Positions 17,026-25,630 of a stretch of 64,000 nt of DNA are shown piece by piece. A program made the translations under genes and the position numbers. Every line of letters begins with the position of its first letter. Position 1 is the first letter of the stretch. The notes beneath the pieces are model-generated. The model was not told where the DNA came from. It ran no database searches and saw only the letters and a list, made by a program, of their open reading frames with translations. The stretch is from Streptomyces sp. DT2A-34 (GTDB lineage Bacteria; Actinomycetota; Actinomycetes; Streptomycetales; Streptomycetaceae): the NCBI RefSeq assembly GCF_030499515.1, contig NZ_JASTWJ010000001.1, forward strand, positions 186,001 to 250,000. The letters are read 5' to 3'.

Positions 17026-18531
17026 TTACGGCGGGCCGCCCGCGCCCGGCGCAGGGGCGATGCGGACCTCCAGGCGGTCGAGGCGGTGGAGTTCCCAGTC
17101 GCGGGCGTACCGGGGCGGCTTGCCGCCGGGGGTGGTGAGGGCGCCGACCGGGACGCCGCGGGCGGTCCGCAGGATGTCGGCCTCGGTGGTGTTGGCGTTG
17201 TGGCCGTGGGTCGCCCCGGAGGAGCAGCCCGTGTAGTAGCCGACGGGAATGGCCTCGTGCCCGGTGAGCAGACAGGGCGGGCGTACGCCGAGGCGATGGA
17301 GTTCGGCGGCGGAGCGGGCCCAGGCGTCGCGGCTCGCGGTCGTACGGTTCACGGTGCGGTGCAGGACGGCGTACTGCACGGCCAGATGTCCGGCCAGCCC
17401 GAGCGCGATCACCACGGCGACAGCCGGGCGCCACCGGCCGGACGGCGTGATGACGAGGTCGAGCAGGGCGTCCGCCACGGGGATGGCGAGGAGGGCGTAG
17501 GCGGGCAGGAGGAAGCGGGGGGCCGCGTATCCGATGAGGAACAGGTAGGGGAAGGCGGCCGTCGCGGCGCAGAGCAGCGGGACCAGGGTGCGGGTGGTGC
17601 GTACGCCTCGGATCGCGACCGCAAGACCGTAGGCGGCGAGCAGGGGGATGACGAACCACCAGGCGAAGACGACCGGGTGGGGCATCTCGCCGTCGCAGGG
17701 CCGGCACAGGGCGCTTCCGACGAGGCTACGCAGCTGGTCGTCGACGGCGAGGTTCCAGCCGAGGTCGCCCTGGATGCGGGAGGCCTCGTTCAGCCGTTCG
17801 CGCAGGCCGCCGTAGCTGAGGTACGCCTCGATCACCCACTGGACGCCGCCGGCCGCCAGGCCTGCCACGAGGGCGGCCCCGAGTCGCCAGTGCTGTGCCA
17901 CCAGCGCGAGGACGAGCAGCGGCAGCGTGACCCATACGGCGTCGGTGGGCCGCATCCACGCCATCAGCGCGGCACCGGCCACCACGCCCCACAGGGCCCG
18001 CCGGTCGAGGCGGCGCAGGCGGTCCGCGCGGGTGCGCAGGAAGCAGCCGACGCAGAGCAGGGCGCCGAACGCGACCCAGAGGTTGGGCATGGCCTGCGGG
18101 CCGTAGAAGAGGGTCACCCACAGGGTTGCGAAGCAGGCGCCCGCGCCGGCCAGGACGCGGGCCGGGAACAGTCCGCGCCAGGCACGCAGGGCGAGGTACA
18201 GGCCGAGTCCGGACAGGACGGCGAGAAAGATGCGCAGCAGTGTCGTGGACGACGACCAGGAGGCGATGGGCCACACCAGCAGCGAGACGCCACGCGCGCG
18301 TGGCGCGCTGAAGAAGGCGGCCGGCGCCTCGGTGCCGACCTGGCTGACGTACACCACCTCGTCCCAGCCGAGGCCCATCGAGGGCCGCACGAGGAGGAGT
18401 TGGGTGAGGCTGAAGAGGCCCGCCACCGCGGCGAGCAGACCGTCACGGCCCGACCGCCACGACCTGTTGGCCACGAGCGCGTCGTCGCGCCACCCCGTAC
18501 TCACGAGCATGGGCTTCGTGCCGTGGGCCAT
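17026..18531 (-). CDS. Polytopic GT-C-type glycosyltransferase-like membrane protein
   Basis: 501 residues, about ten to twelve hydrophobic helices and a soluble C-terminal ~100 residues. The first outer loop after helix 1 has 'GLGWDEVVYVSQ', the Asp-Glu position used as catalytic base in GT-C enzymes acting on lipid-linked sugars (ArnT/PMT-like). No close family was recognised. It may transfer a sugar from a polyprenyl carrier on the outer face of the membrane. Start at 18531 follows GGGGAGGGG. Confidence 0.7.
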   Translation of the reverse strand: MAHGTKPMLVSTGWRDDALVANRSWRSGRDGLLAAVAGLFSLTQLLLVRPSMGLGWDEVVYVSQVGTEAPAAFFSAPRARGVSLLVWPIASWSSSTTLLRIFLAVLSGLGLYLALRAWRGLFPARVLAGAGACFATLWVTLFYGPQAMPNLWVAFGALLCVGCFLRTRADRLRRLDRRALWGVVAGAALMAWMRPTDAVWVTLPLLVLALVAQHWRLGAALVAGLAAGGVQWVIEAYLSYGGLRERLNEASRIQGDLGWNLAVDDQLRSLVGSALCRPCDGEMPHPVVFAWWFVIPLLAAYGLAVAIRGVRTTRTLVPLLCAATAAFPYLFLIGYAAPRFLLPAYALLAIPVADALLDLVITPSGRWRPAVAVVIALGLAGHLAVQYAVLHRTVNRTTASRDAWARSAAELHRLGVRPPCLLTGHEAIPVGYYTGCSSGATHGHNANTTEADILRTARGVPVGALTTPGGKPPRYARDWELHRLDRLEVRIAPAPGAGGPP

Positions 18532-18769
18532 CGTCCGCCCCTCCCCCTACGCGTCGTAGGGTTTCTGAGCCCCGCAGCCAGGCGAGTTGGACAGCGGGGA
18601 GCCAAGGAAACAGGGAAAACACGGACAAACTAACCCGCTGGGAACAAACGTGCAGCGCGATGTTCGGCCAGGCGCCTGACGCGGTCCGCCGTCCACTACC
18701 GACGTCCACTCCGGCCGTCGTCTCCCGACGGGGCGTCGGTCGTGCCGGCCGGGTGACACACTCTGCTGT

Positions 18770-19450
18770 GTGGCTCTGACCTTCGACGATCTCCTCGCCC
18801 GCGCCCGGTCCCTCCCCCGCGACGGCCGCCGTGCCGTCCTCGGCATCGCGGGCAGCCCCGGTGCGGGCAAGACGACGCTCGCCGAGCATCTCGTGCGGGA
18901 GCTGAACGGTGCCGGGGAGCCCTGGGTCACGCATGTGCCGATGGACGGCTTCCACCTCGCCGACGTCGAGCTGGACCGGCTGGGGCGCCGGGACCGCAAG
19001 GGTGCGCCCGACACGTTCGACGCGGCGGGGTACGCGGCGCTGCTGCGCCGCCTGCACGAGGAGGCCGGCGGCGACACCGTCTACGCCCCCGGCTTCGAGC
19101 GGGTCCTGGAGCAGCCGATCGCGGGGGCCGTTCCCGTGGAGCCGACGGCCCGGCTGGTGGTGACCGAGGGCAACTACCTGCTGCTGGAGACGGGGGCGTG
19201 GGCGCGGGTGCGGTCGCAGCTGGACGAGGTGTGGTTCTGCGAGCTCGACGAACCGGAGCGGATCCGGCGGCTCGTCGCCCGGCACGAGGAGTTCGGCAAG
19301 CCGCACGAGCAGGCGGTGGCGTGGGTGCTGGGCTCGGACCAGCACAACGCGCAGCTGGTCGCCGCGACCCGGGACAGGGCGGACCTGATCGTGCCGGGCA
19401 CGGCGTTCTCCCTCCCCCGGGAGCCGTCGGCCGCCCGCGCGAGGGCCTGA
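18770..19450 (+). CDS. P-loop nucleoside/sugar kinase (uridine kinase/FrcK-like)
   Basis: 226 residues. Walker A GSPGAGKTT (~residues 28-36), then 'MDGFHLADVELDRLGRRDRKGAPDTFDA', the substrate/lid pattern shared by pantothenate kinase, uridine kinase and fructose-import kinases, and Walker-B-like 'RLVVTEGNYLLLE'. It phosphorylates a small hydroxyl compound with ATP; the true substrate is unknown. CACACT lies just upstream of the GTG start, so the transcript may be leaderless. The next gene starts 7 bases after its stop. Confidence 0.8.
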   Translation: MALTFDDLLARARSLPRDGRRAVLGIAGSPGAGKTTLAEHLVRELNGAGEPWVTHVPMDGFHLADVELDRLGRRDRKGAPDTFDAAGYAALLRRLHEEAGGDTVYAPGFERVLEQPIAGAVPVEPTARLVVTEGNYLLLETGAWARVRSQLDEVWFCELDEPERIRRLVARHEEFGKPHEQAVAWVLGSDQHNAQLVAATRDRADLIVPGTAFSLPREPSAARARA

Positions 19451-19456
19451 GCCTCC

Positions 19457-20062
19457 ATGGGGCTGGACATCACCGTTCTCGCGGTGGACTGGGAGCGGTT
19501 GGAGTCGACCGCGGTGGGTCGGCGGCTGGAGTTGCTGGAGGATGCCGCGTTTCCCGACATCGAGCTGGACTGGGACGCGGGGCCGGAGGGGGGGTGGGTG
19601 TGCCCGGCGGCACCGGATCTGCCCTGGTGCGCCCGGTACGTGTTCCACCGCACCAGCGGCTCGTACAAGCCGCACTTCTGGGCCGGGCAGGCCTGGGACG
19701 ACGTACGGGAATTCGCCGAACCCGGGCTCCGCGAGGGCCTCGACGGGTTCCTGCGGGACCTGTTCTGGCACGACGACCCGGTGACGCCGCCGCTCGACGG
19801 GCTCGTCCATGACGCCGACGATCCACGGCGGCCCGGCCTGCTCGTCGCCTGCCCGCCGAAGACGGTATCGGCCCTGGCCGCCCGCTGGGCCGGCGTCGAG
19901 CCGTCACTGGAAGGGCTGCGTGCGGCGTACGACGTCCATGCCGCACGTCCGGGCGGATGGATCGAGGACTTCGACGGCTTCGCCGTACTGCTCCGCGAGT
20001 GGGCGGTGGTCGTCCGCGCGGCCGAGCAGCGCGGGTGGGGGCTGCTCGGCCTGCCGTGGTGA
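19457..20062 (+). CDS. Conserved hypothetical protein following the kinase
   Basis: 201 residues, acidic, rich in Trp (about ten), soluble. Opening 'MGLDITVLAVDWERLES' and central 'YVFHRTSGSYKPHFWAGQAWDDVREF' are distinctive but not assigned to a known family. It is probably co-transcribed with the kinase gene. Confidence 0.7.
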   Translation: MGLDITVLAVDWERLESTAVGRRLELLEDAAFPDIELDWDAGPEGGWVCPAAPDLPWCARYVFHRTSGSYKPHFWAGQAWDDVREFAEPGLREGLDGFLRDLFWHDDPVTPPLDGLVHDADDPRRPGLLVACPPKTVSALAARWAGVEPSLEGLRAAYDVHAARPGGWIEDFDGFAVLLREWAVVVRAAEQRGWGLLGLPW

Positions 20063-20075
20063 GGGGTGCGCCCCT
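20062..20075. terminator. Short hairpin shared by convergent stops
   Basis: AGGGG-TGCG-CCCCT forms a 5-bp stem that overlaps both the TGA of the rightward gene and the TAG of the leftward gene. Confidence 0.4.
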
Positions 20076-21927
20076 ATGACGCCTTGAGTGTGAGCTCGGG
20101 CTCCCCGTGGCTGTCGCCCGCCGCCTCGCCGATCACCGCGGTGAACGCCTCGGTGCGCACCCTCAGTCCCGAACCGTCGTGGGCGAAGGTCGGCGCGAAC
20201 GGGCCCGCCGGTCCGTAGCGAACGGCGAAGACGTGCAGGCCCTCCGGGGCGCCGGAGGCCGGTTCGGCCTCCAGGGCCGTGGAGCCGACGAGGTGGCTCC
20301 AGCCCTCGTCGGGGTTGCCGTAGCCGCGGGGGTCGGCCGCCAGGGCGAAGGCCGCCTGTTCCTGGGTCAGGTCCGCGCGGGCGTCGAAGTGGTCCAGGCC
20401 GTCGGAGTGCGGGTGCGTCAGACGGAGTTCACCGGCCGCCGTGACCCCGCCGTCCGCGGTCCTGCGTACGCGGTCGCCGTCGTCAGCGGCGTACGGCAGG
20501 CCGGCGAGCAGGTACGGCGTACCGGGGAGCCGTTCCACCGCGACGGTCGTCCACAGGCTGGTGCCGTCGGTGACGTACAGGGACCGGACGTGGCGCAGGA
20601 CGTGGTCGCGGCCGACGACCGGCTTGGTGACCAGCTTCGCCGTCAGGCCGTCGGCGTCGAGGTCGCGGACGCGGACCTCGCCCATCGGACGGCAGAGCAG
20701 GAAGCCGTCCGTCACCGGGCCGAAGCCGTGCTGCCGGTTGACTGCCGCGGCGAGGTAGTAGGTGCCCGCGGCCTCGACCAGCGACGGGGTCATGTGGTCG
20801 TCGAAAGCCACCGAGACCGTGCCCGCGCGCAGTTGGTGACGGGCGGGAGTGGTGGACGGTGTGCGGTGCCAGCGGGTGGTGTCCTGGATCTGCCAGACCA
20901 GCATCCACGCGAAGTGGCCGTCGACTTTGCCGTCCGCCTTGACGGCGTGCCGGCCCCAGCGGGTGTCGCCCCGGTAGCGGCCGAGGTCGGAGCCGATCCG
21001 GGCACTGAAGTAGCGCAGGCCCAGGACCGACTCGAAGCCGCTGTGCTGCTCGCTGTAGCGCGGGCCGCCGTTGTCGAAGCCGCCGCCGGTCAGGCGGGCG
21101 TCGATGTAGCGGGCCAGCGCGTCGCCGTCCTCGGCGAAGATGTCCTCGCCGCTGACCCGGTGGGCCTGGGCGAGGAAGGACAGGGAGATCGGGCCGTAGT
21201 TGTTGTCGTAGGCGCCGCCGTGCTCGGGAGGCAGCAGTGCGCCACGGTCCGCGACGCGGTGGGCGCGGATCTCGTCGACGTACAGGGCGATCGCGCGCGA
21301 CCGCACCGGCTCGGCCCGCTCCGGCGGGAGATGGCGGGCCAGCATCAGTCCGCCGACGACGCAGCCGATGGCCTGGTTGCCGGCCTCCTGCGGGTTGAAG
21401 AAGGTCGCCTCGGTCAGCCAGCGCCAGTAGCCGTGCGCCACCTCGACGAGTCCGGCGCGCTGCTCGTCGTCGACGAGGCCCTCCGCCAGGTCCAGCACGT
21501 CGACCGCCTGGAGCAGCGCCCACGCGGTGCTCGGCCAGTCGCCGATGGGGTGGGCGCCGGAGGCGAGGGTGTAACGGGCGTACGGCAGACCGGAGTTGCG
21601 GACCTTCAGGTTCGGGTAGCCGGGGTTGTCCTCGGTGTACACCCGCTCGCGCAGGTGGAAGGCGAGGCTGCGGCGCACCGCCTCCGGCAGCCTCGGGTCC
21701 TTGCCGCGCTGCCAGGCCAGCGCGAGCAGTGACGTGATGCCGAGGGAGGTGTCGCCGATGTCGTCGACGCAGTCCGGGTGTTCCAGGTTGCCCTCCGGCG
21801 TGAGCCGGGCCAGGGCCGCTTCCACGACACCGGCGAGGACGGCGTCGTAGGCCGCGGGGCTGTCCGGCAGGTCGTGCAGCGGGCCGCGCTGGTGCGTGAG
21901 GTGCACGGGAGGGGACGTGAGGTGCAC
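20074..21927 (-). CDS. Large alpha/alpha-toroid-like protein of a polysaccharide locus
   Basis: 617 residues, no signal peptide. The N-terminal ~330 residues are helical with 'DDIGDTSLGITSLLALAWQRG', 'GNQAIGCVVGGLMLARHL' and 'GGAYDNNYGPISLSFLAQAHR', a spacing seen in (alpha/alpha) toroid lyases and hydrolases; the rest is beta-rich, as in the sandwich domains of heparinase-type lyases. I cannot place it in a named family. It is the last gene of the leftward ABC importer operon, 49 bases after the heparinase-like gene, and likely acts inside the cell on imported oligosaccharides. GTG start at 21927 follows GAAGGG. Confidence 0.7.
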   Translation of the reverse strand: MHLTSPPVHLTHQRGPLHDLPDSPAAYDAVLAGVVEAALARLTPEGNLEHPDCVDDIGDTSLGITSLLALAWQRGKDPRLPEAVRRSLAFHLRERVYTEDNPGYPNLKVRNSGLPYARYTLASGAHPIGDWPSTAWALLQAVDVLDLAEGLVDDEQRAGLVEVAHGYWRWLTEATFFNPQEAGNQAIGCVVGGLMLARHLPPERAEPVRSRAIALYVDEIRAHRVADRGALLPPEHGGAYDNNYGPISLSFLAQAHRVSGEDIFAEDGDALARYIDARLTGGGFDNGGPRYSEQHSGFESVLGLRYFSARIGSDLGRYRGDTRWGRHAVKADGKVDGHFAWMLVWQIQDTTRWHRTPSTTPARHQLRAGTVSVAFDDHMTPSLVEAAGTYYLAAAVNRQHGFGPVTDGFLLCRPMGEVRVRDLDADGLTAKLVTKPVVGRDHVLRHVRSLYVTDGTSLWTTVAVERLPGTPYLLAGLPYAADDGDRVRRTADGGVTAAGELRLTHPHSDGLDHFDARADLTQEQAAFALAADPRGYGNPDEGWSHLVGSTALEAEPASGAPEGLHVFAVRYGPAGPFAPTFAHDGSGLRVRTEAFTAVIGEAAGDSHGEPELTLKAS

Positions 21928-21976
21928 GAGGATCAGCCCTTCATGCCTGAGATGGCCGTGGCGTGGGTCGTCGGGG

Positions 21977-23695
21977 TCACACGACAGGTGCGGGCCGGCG
22001 GGCGCGCAGTGCGACGGTCAGTGTGTGCGGGCCGAGTCCACCAATGTAGACGCGGTTCCCGGTCGTCGCATCGGTGCCGCCCACCACGGTGTAGTCCTGA
22101 CCCGGGTCGTACCGCAGTACGTCGCTCCGGTCCGGCCCGGCAAGCTGTTCGCCCGCCTCGACGTCGGTCTCGACCCGGATCTCGTCGTCACCGGCCCGGT
22201 AGGTCATCGGCCCGGTCGTCAGGCACCAGCGTCCGTCGCCGATCGGTACGGCGCCCTCCGGCACACCGCCCGGCCGGAAGGTCAGTTCGAGGGCCCAGGG
22301 CACCCGTGGTCCGCTGATGTCGATCCGCAGGTCGGCGCCGTCCTCCCGCAGGTCCACCTCGACGCGGGTCGTGTGGGAGACCTCGTCCCGAGGCCGGTCC
22401 GGGAAGGCCATCGCGGCCGAGAAGCGTCCCTCGTCCACCAGCCGGTAGACGCCGTCGTCCCGCCTCTGGTCCGTCGGGAGCGGCTGGTAGTAGGCGGCCG
22501 TGAGGGTTTCGGTGAGCCGGTACCGGTTGTCGGCGAGCTGTTCCATGCCGGCGGCGCGGAACGGGCCCAGGTCGAAGAACCCCCGCGTCAGACGGACCGC
22601 GTCGAGTACGGCGTCGCCGGCGAACAGGCGCAGGAAGGTGGGGTTGCAGGCGAGGCCCGAGCGGATGCGCCGGTGCTCGGGCACGTCGGAGCCGCCGTAC
22701 ACCACCGTGTGCGCGGTGGCCGAGGCGCGTGCGCCGAGGCGTGCGGTGGTGAGGTACCGGTCGCGCGGAAGGGGCTCCGCAGTCGGGGCCGGCAGGGCGC
22801 GGCACAGGTCCGGGGTGAGGAGGGTCTCGGCGAGCAGGTCGGGGTCGTCGATACCGCCGGCGGCCGCCAGCCGCGCCACCCGGGCGAAGTCGCCCCGGCC
22901 GGTGCGGATCGCGAGCAGCCGGTAGTGCGGCAGGTAGGGCGCCAGCGGGAACGGGCGGCTTTGGTCCTGCCGTCGCGAGTGGACGGTCTCCACCGTGCCG
23001 TCCGGCCTGATCAGGTCCAGGGTCGCGGCGAGATTGCGTTCGACGGCGTACAGCAGGTCGGCGCGGCCGAGCACTTCGGCCAGCAGCAGCAGCGACGGGT
23101 TGGACACATGGGCCGCGTAGTTGGCGCTGCGTTCCGAGTACAGGCCGTCCGCGTCGATGTCGACGCCCTCGGCGAGCCACTCCTCGACGCGGTCGAGCAG
23201 CCGGTCGTCCGGGAACGACCGGTGCAGCCGGGCCAGCGCCGCGCACAGCTCCCAGCGGTGGTTCGGGGTGTGCACCCCACCGGCGAGGAGACTGCCGGAG
23301 GCGGCGCCGGCGATCTCGGCGAGCGCGGCCGTGACGCCGTGCAGTTCCGGCCCCGCGCCGGCCGCGAGGACGTGCGCGTCGCACACGTCGTTGACGGTGA
23401 ACGCGGAGTCCGGCGGTGACTGCACGTTGTCGCCGCCGGCGAAGAGGCCGGTGGGTGTCTGCACGGCCCGCAGGGCGCCGAGGTGGGTCATCGCGGCGGC
23501 CACGGCCCGCCCGCTGCGGTGCAGTGCCGAGTCCGGGGAACGGTATGCCGCGACCAGGGTCTTCACCCGCCGCGCCAGACCACGGTGCGGCACACCGGCG
23601 GGTACCTCGTCGGGGTCGGCCGCCAGCGGGGCGGCCAGCCGGTCGGCGGCGCGGGCCGCCGACCGGACGAACTCGTGGTCGAGCGGGGTGGGCAA
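21977..23695 (-). CDS. Heparinase II/III-like polysaccharide lyase family protein
   Basis: 572 residues, cytosolic. N-terminal ~380 residues are helical-toroid-like: 'GGVHTPNHRWELCAALARL' holds an Asn-His pair and 'YSERSANYAAHVSNPSLLLLAE' a Tyr/Asn/His cluster, both positions used by alpha/alpha toroid lyases. The C-terminal ~190 residues are beta strands ('RDEVSHTTRVEVDLREDGADL'). This architecture matches heparinase II/III-type enzymes that cleave uronic-acid polysaccharides. TTG at 23695 is preferred because GAAGGA lies at ideal spacing and the permease stop is only 2 bases away; the longer frame to 23917 overlaps the permease gene. Confidence 0.7.
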   Translation of the reverse strand: MPTPLDHEFVRSAARAADRLAAPLAADPDEVPAGVPHRGLARRVKTLVAAYRSPDSALHRSGRAVAAAMTHLGALRAVQTPTGLFAGGDNVQSPPDSAFTVNDVCDAHVLAAGAGPELHGVTAALAEIAGAASGSLLAGGVHTPNHRWELCAALARLHRSFPDDRLLDRVEEWLAEGVDIDADGLYSERSANYAAHVSNPSLLLLAEVLGRADLLYAVERNLAATLDLIRPDGTVETVHSRRQDQSRPFPLAPYLPHYRLLAIRTGRGDFARVARLAAAGGIDDPDLLAETLLTPDLCRALPAPTAEPLPRDRYLTTARLGARASATAHTVVYGGSDVPEHRRIRSGLACNPTFLRLFAGDAVLDAVRLTRGFFDLGPFRAAGMEQLADNRYRLTETLTAAYYQPLPTDQRRDDGVYRLVDEGRFSAAMAFPDRPRDEVSHTTRVEVDLREDGADLRIDISGPRVPWALELTFRPGGVPEGAVPIGDGRWCLTTGPMTYRAGDDEIRVETDVEAGEQLAGPDRSDVLRYDPGQDYTVVGGTDATTGNRVYIGGLGPHTLTVALRARRPAPVV

Positions 23696-23697
23696 GG

Positions 23698-24600
23698 TCA
23701 GTCCTTCAGTCCGGCATTGATGTCGGCGTTCATGACGTAACGCTGGAACACCAGGAAGACGACGATCAGCGGAACCATGGAGATGACCGATCCGCCGAGC
23801 AGCACCGACCAGTTGATGTTCTGCGCCCCGACGAGGCTCTGGATGCCGATCTGCACGGTGAACTTCTCGGGGTCGTTGAGCATCAGCAGCGGCCAGATGT
23901 AGTCGTTCCACCGCCACTGGAACGACAGGATGGCGAGCGTCAGCATGATGGGCCGGGAGATCGGCACCATGATCCTCAGGAAGATCGACAGCTCACGCGC
24001 GCCGTCGATGCGGGCGGCCTCGATGAGCTCGTCGGGGACCGTCAGGAAGAACTGGCGGAACATGAAGCACCCGGTCGCGGTGAGCACGGCCGGGAGGATG
24101 ATGCCGGCGAGCGAGTTGTAGAGGCCGAGGTCGCGGACCACCAGGAACTGCGGGGCGAGCATGACCTCGGACGGCAGCATCGTGGTGGCCAGAATGCCGA
24201 CGAAGAAGACCTTGAGCCATTTGTTGTCGTACTTGGCCAGCGCGTAGCCCGTGCAGCAGCTGACTCCCACCGTGAGGATCGTCGCGATCACGCACACGAT
24301 GGTCGTGTTGATGAAGTACTGGGAGAAGTTGGCGCTGTCCCACGCCGCCTCGTAACCCGACACCGTGGGGTTCTGCGGAAACAGCGTCAGCGGAAGGGAG
24401 AACAGGTCTCCCGCCGGCTTGAAGGAGCTGAGGACGAACCACAGCACCGGCACCCCGTAGAGGGCCGCGAGGACCCACAGCAGTGTCGTCGCGGGCACCG
24501 CGCGCCGAAGCCCACCACTGGCCGCGCCGCGGGGCCGCTTCCTGGGAACAGCCCGTCCGGCCTCGGAGTCGACCTTGCGTGGCATGTCTGTGGTTGTCAT
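23698..24600 (-). CDS. Sugar ABC transporter permease (MalG type)
   Basis: 300 residues, six helices. The EAA loop for contacting the ATPase is 'EAARIDGARELSIFLRIMVPISRP' (~residues 200-223). It pairs with the upstream permease; its ATG overlaps the previous stop as ATGA, giving translational coupling. No ATPase gene is in the locus. Confidence 0.93.
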   Translation of the reverse strand: MTTTDMPRKVDSEAGRAVPRKRPRGAASGGLRRAVPATTLLWVLAALYGVPVLWFVLSSFKPAGDLFSLPLTLFPQNPTVSGYEAAWDSANFSQYFINTTIVCVIATILTVGVSCCTGYALAKYDNKWLKVFFVGILATTMLPSEVMLAPQFLVVRDLGLYNSLAGIILPAVLTATGCFMFRQFFLTVPDELIEAARIDGARELSIFLRIMVPISRPIMLTLAILSFQWRWNDYIWPLLMLNDPEKFTVQIGIQSLVGAQNINWSVLLGGSVISMVPLIVVFLVFQRYVMNADINAGLKD

Positions 24601-25508
24601 CGGTTCTCCACCCGCCGGTTGACCATCAGCTGGATGATCGCGACGGCCATCAGGATGAGCATGAGCACGAACGACGCGGCGCTCGCGTAGCCGATCTGGC
24701 CCCGGTCGAATCCGGTCTGGTAGATGTACTGGACAAACAGGTTGTTCGACGTTCCGGGTCCGCCGTTGTTGAGGGAGGCGAACAGCGGGTATTCCTTCAT
24801 CGCGTGGATCGTGTTGAGCAGGATGACGATGAAGGACGTGGGCGCGATGCTCGGCAGTGTGATGCTGACGAACTGGCGCCACGGACCGGCGCCGTCGAGC
24901 GCGGCCGCCTCGTAGTACGACGTCGGTACGTTCTTGATCGCCGCGATGAACAGCAGCATGGAGAAGCCCGTCCAGGCCCAGGACGCCGCCACCACGACCA
25001 CCAGCAGTGACAGGTCCGCGTTCGACTGCCACGGCACGGCGCTTCCGCCGACCTTCTCGATGAGGTAGTTGACCAGTCCGAAGTTCTCACCGAACAGCCA
25101 CCGCCACAGGACACCCACGACGATGGGCGACAGCAGCCACGGGATGAAGAAGAAGATGCGGGCGACCGAGACACCCTTGGCGTGCTTGCTCACCACCACG
25201 TTGGCGATGAGCAGCGAGAACACGAAGTTCAGCGGGACGAAGAGCACGGTGTACAGCAGCGTGCGGGTCATCGCGTCGTAGAAGGCGGAGTCCCCGAACA
25301 GGTTGCTGTAGTTGTCCAGTCCGACGAACTGGAACGCCCCCACGCCCGTGTAGTTCGTGAAGGAGTAGACGAGCCCGATCACCGCCGGCCAGAGGAAGAA
25401 CAGCGCGAAGAGCACGACATTGGCCGCGATGAGGACGAGCGGTGCGACGGTGTACTTGCTTCGTCTCCTGGGCGGGCTCACGGACACGTCCGAGGCTCGT
25501 TTTGTCAT
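24597..25508 (-). CDS. Sugar ABC transporter permease (MalF/UgpA type)
   Basis: 303 residues, six helices, N-terminal cytoplasmic tail then 'YTVAPLVLIAANVVLFALFF'. EAA loop 'YYEAAALDGAGPWRQFVSITLPSIAP' (~residues 200-225). Together with the next gene it forms the membrane channel of the importer. AGGAAG directly precedes the ATG. A long hairpin separates it from the binding-protein gene. Confidence 0.93.
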   Translation of the reverse strand: MTKRASDVSVSPPRRRSKYTVAPLVLIAANVVLFALFFLWPAVIGLVYSFTNYTGVGAFQFVGLDNYSNLFGDSAFYDAMTRTLLYTVLFVPLNFVFSLLIANVVVSKHAKGVSVARIFFFIPWLLSPIVVGVLWRWLFGENFGLVNYLIEKVGGSAVPWQSNADLSLLVVVVAASWAWTGFSMLLFIAAIKNVPTSYYEAAALDGAGPWRQFVSITLPSIAPTSFIVILLNTIHAMKEYPLFASLNNGGPGTSNNLFVQYIYQTGFDRGQIGYASAASFVLMLILMAVAIIQLMVNRRVENR

Positions 25509-25579
25509 CTTCCTGACTCCGTGCTGGTGGAATGGGTTCCGGTGGGCTCACACCATGAGCCCGGCCTTGCGTGGGCGCC

Positions 25580-25619
25580 CGGGCCGGGTGGCGGTGTCGA
25601 GACCCCGCCACCCGGCCCG
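25580..25619 (-). terminator. 15-bp stem-loop between binding-protein and permease genes
   Basis: Arms 25580-25594 and 25605-25619 are perfectly complementary with a 10-base loop. Lying inside the operon after the binding-protein stop, it likely acts as an attenuator or 3' stabiliser that raises binding protein over permeases, as between malE and malF in enterics. Confidence 0.65.
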
Positions 25620-25630
25620 CCGGCCTACGC

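Noticed and set aside
15707..17707. 666-codon minus-strand frame spanning three genes
   Set aside because: Only a short section (the proteasome propeptide) is genuine; the rest is out-of-frame reading of the GT-C and proteasome genes.
20107..21732. 541-codon plus-strand frame opposite the toroid-like gene
   Set aside because: Gly/Val/Asp/Arg-rich shadow; the minus-strand frame has realistic helices and operon spacing.
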